Positions 60,113-64,000 of a stretch of DNA of 64,000 nt are shown here, piece by piece. The position numbers and the translations under genes were made by a program. The notes beneath the pieces are model-generated. The model saw only the letters and a list, made by a program, of their open reading frames with translations. It was not told the DNA's origin and did no database searches. Source of the stretch: an uncultured Verrucomicrobia subdivision 3 bacterium (lineage in GTDB: Bacteria > Verrucomicrobiota > Verrucomicrobiia > Limisphaerales > DASXHY01); the NCBI GenBank assembly GCA_937890005.1, contig CALBZA010000018.1, positions 46,708 to 110,707 on the forward strand. The letters are read 5' to 3'. Positions within the stretch are counted from its first letter, which is position 1, and each line of letters opens with the position of its first letter.

Positions 60113-60613
60113 GGCATTCCCTAGCCGAACCGTCATCGTTCCCCTCAAAACCTCACGCGAAGGACGCGAAGGGCGCGAAGTAATTCCTTCCTCTCACCGG
60201 TAAGGCAAAGCTGCCGCTTTGCTGACTATTCATTCTCCGCGCCAATCGGGAATAAACAACAGACCCATCCAATTCATTCGCAATATCGACCACGCCCAAC
60301 AAAAACTTCGCTCCGCTTGTTTTTGTTGAAGTTTGGGCGGACCGGCAGGTCCGCCCTACCGACGTTTCACAAAATCTTGCGCGAAAGGCGTCGTGCGTAA
60401 TCCCGCTTTTTCTCCGTCATTTCTCTGCGATCTCTGCGACCTCTGCGGCAAAAAATTCCGCTTCCTAGCTGATCCATTCGCTTCGGTTTCGAACCCGAAA
60501 AGAATTGTGTCCGCGACGGTGTTTCGAGGCAAAACCCCTTGACCCCCAAGTGCCCTATTCATAGTGTCGCGTCGTATGAGGAAAACCAGCCACACATATT
60601 ATTCTTACCCGCT
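60113..60613. other. Intergenic cluster of hairpins and periodic repeats
   Basis: 500 bases without a gene. In order: a CGCGAAG 9-base periodic tract (60154-60180), hairpin GCAAAGC/GCTTTGC (60205-60222), hairpin AACAAAAAC/GTTTTTGTT (60298-60327), a strong hairpin GGGCGGACC/GGTCCGCCC (60335-60356), and an inverted CGCAGAG tract (60420-60449). Short open frames here are made of this repeat sequence. Confidence 0.65.
60335..60356. repeat. Strong GC hairpin
   Basis: Nine-bp perfect stem GGGCGGACC/GGTCCGCCC with the four-base loop GGCA, directly after an AT hairpin (60298-60327). It has no T-run, so it is a repeat unit more than a terminator. Confidence 0.55.
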
Positions 60614-61231
60614 ATGTATTTGAGAGATTTGAAGACGGTGAAGCCGCCAAACGAGTGGTCATTTCCTTATCTCCTGGGTTTGCAGCCCTGGCATTTGAAT
60701 CTTCCTGCGCAGGACACAGTAGCATATTGGCCATTACTTGGTCGCAGTCAGGTAACCGACGTGATTGATGCAGACGATTGGGCCGCCAAAATTTCCCTTC
60801 AGTTTGATGTCGAAGAGCAGGCTGCGGACTGCTCAGAATTTTTTTCCGACCCACTGATGCCAGAGAGTCTGTTGCCGCTGACCCCGGTCCTTCTTGCTCG
60901 TCTTTGGTGTCCGATTCCCATGGCCATCGAGATTTTGGGTTCTCCGCTCCTGTGCAATTTGAGTCCTCGCGCTGCCGTCGCGATTTGGGAACGGCGCCCG
61001 GCTTCGGTACTCGTAGAAGACGGCCCACCAGACGTCGCCCACTTTCAGAGAGTTCTCAAGTCGTTGACCAGGGTTGAGACCTCAGCCTTGGACCGGCTGG
61101 TTCTCATCGCTTCCATAGGATGGAATTATGAATCGCGCCGGTTCACGCAGCATCAGCGAAGCCTCATGAAGAAGTGCGGATTTCTCCATGTAGAAAGGAG
61201 ACCTGATCGTCGCCCCCCTGTTTGGTCATGA
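60614..61231 (+). CDS. Hypothetical soluble protein
   Basis: Protein of 205 residues if started at 60614 (MYLRDLKTVKPPNEW); the frame is open to 60539 but that part is repeat-like. Content is aromatic and acidic (LLGLQPWHLNLPAQDTVAYWPLLGRSQVTDVIDADDWAAK). No signal or membrane helix; no family recognised. It begins a run of small unrecognised genes on the plus strand. Confidence 0.5.
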   Translation: MYLRDLKTVKPPNEWSFPYLLGLQPWHLNLPAQDTVAYWPLLGRSQVTDVIDADDWAAKISLQFDVEEQAADCSEFFSDPLMPESLLPLTPVLLARLWCPIPMAIEILGSPLLCNLSPRAAVAIWERRPASVLVEDGPPDVAHFQRVLKSLTRVETSALDRLVLIASIGWNYESRRFTQHQRSLMKKCGFLHVERRPDRRPPVWS

Positions 61232-61326
61232 AATTTGTCGGCCGACCTCGCAATTGCGTCGCCGTTGGCAACCGACATCACGGCATAGGGTCTCTGATGC
61301 TTTTCGTTCTCACAAACTGCACAGTT

Positions 61327-61800
61327 ATGAAAAAGCCCATTGTTAATCCAAGCATTGCTGCACTTCTTCTCGTTCTTGGAGGTTGCACAACCTACGACCG
61401 TGCCGACGGGATGCCGCCGCTGCGAATCAGCACGGGTACGCCGGAACGCATTGTTCTCAGGACGGACGGGGCGCCGGGGCAGAACTTCTCCGCCATTTTG
61501 ACCGTCGATGGTTCGCGAAAAGGAATTTCCGCTGTCACGCCTGCAGAGTTTTCGCTGGACTGCGTTGTACTCGTTAACGAAGTGACACAAATGGACAGAG
61601 ACGCCAGCTTCAGTTTTATTATCGAACGCAGCGACGGAACCAGCCGATATCACACTCCACCCGTGGGAAACTTTTCACGCTTTCGATATCATTCTCAAAT
61701 CCTCGAAATCGTGGCCCGAGAGCGGGATGAATTCGGTGGGAAACGGCTGGAGCCGACAGCCGCTATTCGTTTCGGTTTCAATAGTTGCACACCGCTGTGA
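61327..61800 (+). CDS. Hypothetical lipoprotein
   Basis: Protein of 157 residues starting at 61327, with the lipoprotein signal IAALLLVLGGC. The mature part is beta-rich (PLRISTGTPERIVLRTDGAPGQNFSAILTVDG). Not recognised. Next gene on the strand begins about 30 bases on, so they could be co-expressed. Confidence 0.58.
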   Translation: MKKPIVNPSIAALLLVLGGCTTYDRADGMPPLRISTGTPERIVLRTDGAPGQNFSAILTVDGSRKGISAVTPAEFSLDCVVLVNEVTQMDRDASFSFIIERSDGTSRYHTPPVGNFSRFRYHSQILEIVARERDEFGGKRLEPTAAIRFGFNSCTPL

Positions 61801-61829
61801 CTGCCGTTGTGCGCCCTAACAATAGATTC

Positions 61830-62222
61830 ATGAAGGTTGTCGTGGCGATCTTCGCTGGATTACTTCTGGCGTACATCGGTCTCGCTGGTTTGCGTTTCGC
61901 CTTCGGTCGAGAGAGGCATTTTCGCGAACAGGCAAAGCTCGGCCAACCGATCGTTCGGGCCATCGAAGACTTCCAGAAGGAAACCGGGAGTTATCCAACG
62001 TCCCTGGTTGAGCTTGTTCCGAAGCATTTATCTACCATTCCAGAGATTCCGGATCCGTCGCAGCACAAATACCACGGTTGGGAATATCGCTCGATCACGA
62101 ATGGTGCAGCGATTACTTACAGCCTGAGGTACTACATGGGCAGAGGTGGCATCGAGTATGAGCCACCTCACTGGATCGGGAACAATGAGGGCACTCGAAA
62201 GATTATTCTGACAAATGAGTGA
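61830..62222 (+). CDS. Hypothetical membrane protein, pseudopilin-like layout
   Basis: Protein of 130 residues from 61830: N-terminal helix (VVVAIFAGLLLAYIGLAGLRFAF), a charged linker with FREQAKLGQPIVRAIEDFQKETGSYPTSLVELVPKHLSTIPEIPDP, resembling a type II secretion pseudopilin's alpha helix and Y-P motif, but without the prepilin glycine-phenylalanine cleavage site. Not a confident pilin. Confidence 0.5.
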   Translation: MKVVVAIFAGLLLAYIGLAGLRFAFGRERHFREQAKLGQPIVRAIEDFQKETGSYPTSLVELVPKHLSTIPEIPDPSQHKYHGWEYRSITNGAAITYSLRYYMGRGGIEYEPPHWIGNNEGTRKIILTNE

Positions 62223-62297
62223 AACCTTGCGGTGCACAGCGAGAAGCAGAAAGGTCGGCTGGACCAACAATGTCTCCATTTTTCGTTTCTAGCCGAG

Positions 62298-62438
62298 ATG
62301 GAAACTCCCCAGATCACCTCACGAAAAAAAGTGCTGTTTGTATGCGCGCAGAACAAAATTCGCAGCTATATCGCGGAGAAAATGTTTGCCGGTTCCATGC
62401 TCTACGACATGAAGTGCAGGTCGGAAGGTTTTCTTTGA
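62298..62438 (+). pseudogene. Broken low-molecular-weight phosphatase-like gene
   Basis: The N-terminal 46 residues, ending at a stop, contain KKVLFVCAQNKIRSYIAEKMFAGS, the P-loop start of the low-molecular-weight phosphatase/arsenate reductase fold (C-x5-R-S). The usual roughly 100 further residues are missing; in the other frames the downstream bases do not carry them. An early stop or frameshift has broken it. Confidence 0.6.
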
Positions 62439-62567
62439 TGGAACCGGAGCTGATGTATCGCGGAGAAACAGCTCAATCATCCACCGACCATCCTCAATCA
62501 ACTTTGTGTATGGACGTCGAGACCGGCGTAATGAATGATTCGTGCCATGCAAGGTTGGTTTTAAACT

Positions 62568-62933
62568 TTGGAGCACATGTGCCAGCAAACGGTCAGCGAG
62601 ATTGTTGAGGATTGGATGGGACGTTCATCAGGACGAAGCAGCAATCCCACCCTATATGACGTTGTGCACGATAATCCAGAGATTGCGTGGGCAGCGATTT
62701 TGGAGATTTTGCAACGCGCTTCGACTGAGGACCAAAAAGCAGTGCTGGCCGCGGGACCGCTAGAAGATTTGCTGGCATTTCAAGGACCGGAGTTTATTGG
62801 TCGCGTCGAGTGCGAAACGACCCAGAATCCCCGCTTCCGGCATTTATTGGGAAGCATCCGGGAAAATCGGTTACTGCTGGAGATTTGGGAGCGCATTCAG
62901 GAGGTGCGGAAGAAGGTCGGTGACACGGGCTAA
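62568..62933 (+). CDS. DUF6869-like protein
   Basis: Soluble protein of 121 residues with VEDWMGRSSGRSSNPTLYDVVHDNPEIAWAAILEILQRASTEDQKAVLAAGPLEDLLAFQGPEFIGRVE, which resembles the DUF6869 pattern of accessory-region proteins. All alpha by appearance. The frame continues upstream of the chosen start only for a short way. Function unknown. Confidence 0.55.
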   Translation: MEHMCQQTVSEIVEDWMGRSSGRSSNPTLYDVVHDNPEIAWAAILEILQRASTEDQKAVLAAGPLEDLLAFQGPEFIGRVECETTQNPRFRHLLGSIRENRLLLEIWERIQEVRKKVGDTG

Positions 62934-62942
62934 GCAGATACC

Positions 62943-63239
62943 ATGTGGCTTATTCCAATAGTCTGTCTTGTGGCGCTTGCATTCGGTGCTGTTGTGCTCG
63001 GATTCGTTCCTCCTCCGAACGCCAGCACGTTGTTGCATATCCGGTCAGGATCGGTGCGCGCCACACGCGGGATTCTTCGGCCTTACGCCCGCGAACATGT
63101 TGCCGAAATATTATCCGAAGCCAACGTGACCAAAGGCTTCATCGCCATCACGACGGGTAATCGCGTGGTATTTTCGAGAGGCATTCCCTCGACGATTCAC
63201 CAGCGGCTCAGGAACGTATTGCTCAATCAATCGTCATAA
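62943..63239 (+). CDS. DUF3634-like membrane protein
   Basis: Protein of 98 residues, one N-terminal helix (IVCLVALAFGAVVLGFV), then LLHIRSGSVRATRGILRPYAREHVAEILSEANVTKGFIAI and a C-terminal VVFSRGIPSTIHQRLRNVL resembling the DUF3634 family. It lies 9 bases after the DUF6869-like stop, so one operon is likely. Confidence 0.55.
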   Translation: MWLIPIVCLVALAFGAVVLGFVPPPNASTLLHIRSGSVRATRGILRPYAREHVAEILSEANVTKGFIAITTGNRVVFSRGIPSTIHQRLRNVLLNQSS

Positions 63240-63268
63240 ATGATTTCGGCTGATCTCCTTTCAGGTCA

Positions 63269-63832
63269 TTGAACGGCATGAAACACTTCGCGCTTATTCT
63301 CGCAACGCTTTTCGGAGGGATCATATTGATTCCCGCAATTGCGATGGCGCTTTTCTTTTTCTTCTTCCTGCCCGTTTCAACTCCCCCGCAGCCAACATTT
63401 GGTTTTACAGGAAATTGGCGCACTACGGGTGTCTTCGGTTTCCAGGAGAAACCACTGCCACCTGCTGCAGATGTGTGGAAGGACTACAACGCGTGGACTT
63501 CCCAAACCAATTTCCACGGCTCACGACTGTATCTGGCGCGTTTGGGCGGAGCCGGTCGGCAATCTGGTTTTCGTACCTGGGTCAGTTCCGGGGATACCCC
63601 GATGGGTGCGCAGCGTTACACGAATGTCGAATTCATCTACACGGATCCCACGAACGGGACCTACGTTTTCACCTGGAGCCTTCGCGGCGAGCACGATACA
63701 GCTTTCCTGCGATTCGATGACACATTCAGACTTTACCAGCTTCAGCCCTATGGCACACCCGATGAGACGCCTCCCAAACTATGTATCGTTGGCATTGAGG
63801 GAATTCGTCCGGAGCAATATGTCGGGCCGTAG
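63269..63832 (+). CDS. Hypothetical membrane-anchored protein
   Basis: Protein of 187 residues with a hydrophobic N-terminus (FALILATLFGGIILIPAIAMALFFFFFL), then an external, beta-rich domain (FRTWVSSGDTPMGAQRYTNVEFIYTDPTNGTYVFTWSLRG). No family recognised. An alternative frame over 63339-63848 reads less like protein. The inverted-repeat arm starts at its stop. Confidence 0.52.
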   Translation: MNGMKHFALILATLFGGIILIPAIAMALFFFFFLPVSTPPQPTFGFTGNWRTTGVFGFQEKPLPPAADVWKDYNAWTSQTNFHGSRLYLARLGGAGRQSGFRTWVSSGDTPMGAQRYTNVEFIYTDPTNGTYVFTWSLRGEHDTAFLRFDDTFRLYQLQPYGTPDETPPKLCIVGIEGIRPEQYVGP

Positions 63833-63878
63833 TTTTATCAGGCGATAGGCTTTAGGCGTTGGGCATGAGGCAGTGGCC
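63833..63878. repeat. Right arm of the 46-base long-range inverted repeat
   Basis: Reverse complement of 55078-55123 (42 of 46 positions alike). It begins immediately after the stop codon of the hypothetical gene, so it may double as a 3' hairpin element rather than mark a mobile unit. Confidence 0.7.
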
Positions 63879-63896
63879 ACTGGACAAAGTCAGCAA

Positions 63897-63944
63897 CCTC
63901 CGGCAGAGCCGGAGGCTTGAAAGAGGGTGAACCGCTCAAAGCGG
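63897..63944. repeat. Two tandem hairpins at window end
   Basis: CCTCCGGC/GCCGGAGG with a 3-base loop (63897-63915), then CCGCT/AGCGG (63932-63944). The last bases (AGGTTGTTGAAAAACTC) look like the outer part of a palindromic repeat or an insertion-sequence end, but the window stops there. Confidence 0.55.
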
Positions 63945-64000
63945 ATTAGCAGGTTGTTGAAAAACTCAGCGCGGGTTTGAACAGATCGAATTGAGTGGGG

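Noticed and set aside
1..64000. CRISPR arrays, tRNA or rRNA genes
   Set aside because: No regularly spaced identical repeats and no tRNA- or rRNA-like stretches were recognised when reading both strands; a dedicated scan could still find a tRNA missed by eye.

Overview
The window looks like chromosomal DNA from a Verrucomicrobiota bacterium, probably of the Pedosphaera/Limisphaerales kind. This is inference from gene content: a six-subunit alternative complex III (ActABCDEF), CHASE8/YfiR/TonB-receptor signalling genes, several multi-PAS sensor kinases, a porin-linked sulfate uptake operon, and many short palindromic intergenic repeats. No rRNA, tRNA, CRISPR array, phage or intact insertion sequence was seen.

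Layout. 0-5.7 kb: a minus-strand TonB receptor, YfiR-like periplasmic protein and CHASE8 sensor kinase, overlapping end to end. 5.7-11.4 kb: a LOG-family protein, a composite palindromic repeat, an Ig-MscS fusion, then argD-argF. 11.6-19.1 kb: one long minus-strand sulfate uptake operon (porin, two tandem sulfate-binding proteins, an M14-like protein without its zinc histidines, cysT, cysW, cysA), with a divergent Rrf2 regulator, followed by aroK and queG. 21.4-32.7 kb: the respiratory operon, actA to actF, a small membrane protein and a CcoN/CcoO/CcoP-like triad. The CcoN-like subunit has lost every histidine that binds heme or copper in a real cbb3 oxidase, while both cytochrome c partners keep their heme motifs. 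The likely product is an ACIII-linked electron-transfer complex that is not an oxidase; this is the most interesting item in the window. A large sensor kinase diverges from it across a 559-base spacer containing a CRP/FNR-like palindrome.

36-52 kb is mostly housekeeping and envelope genes: an archaemetzincin relative with a destroyed active site, YihY, RsmD, a glycosyltransferase, an HtrA-like protease, PlsY coupled to a GNAT-aminotransferase fusion, rhodanese, an outer-membrane barrel, rho and cysK (each with an intrinsic terminator), glycine-zipper and Gly/Ser-rich lipoproteins, an M23 peptidase and a GH43 enzyme. 52.5-64 kb is looser and more accessory. It holds small hypothetical membrane, secreted and lipoprotein genes, a broken low-molecular-weight phosphatase-like gene, a PgpH-type HDED sensor domain on a coiled coil, folB next to a HAD-Nudix fusion, a RluE-type pseudouridine synthase with a DUF167 gene, and several families of short intergenic repeats.

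Working together: sulfate uptake (porin, Sbp, CysTWA, Rrf2) and CysK point to assimilatory sulfur metabolism. ActA-F supply quinol oxidation to c-type cytochromes, but no genuine terminal oxidase is encoded here. All family assignments come from reading motifs in the translations. No database search was possible, and boundaries given as domain positions are approximate.
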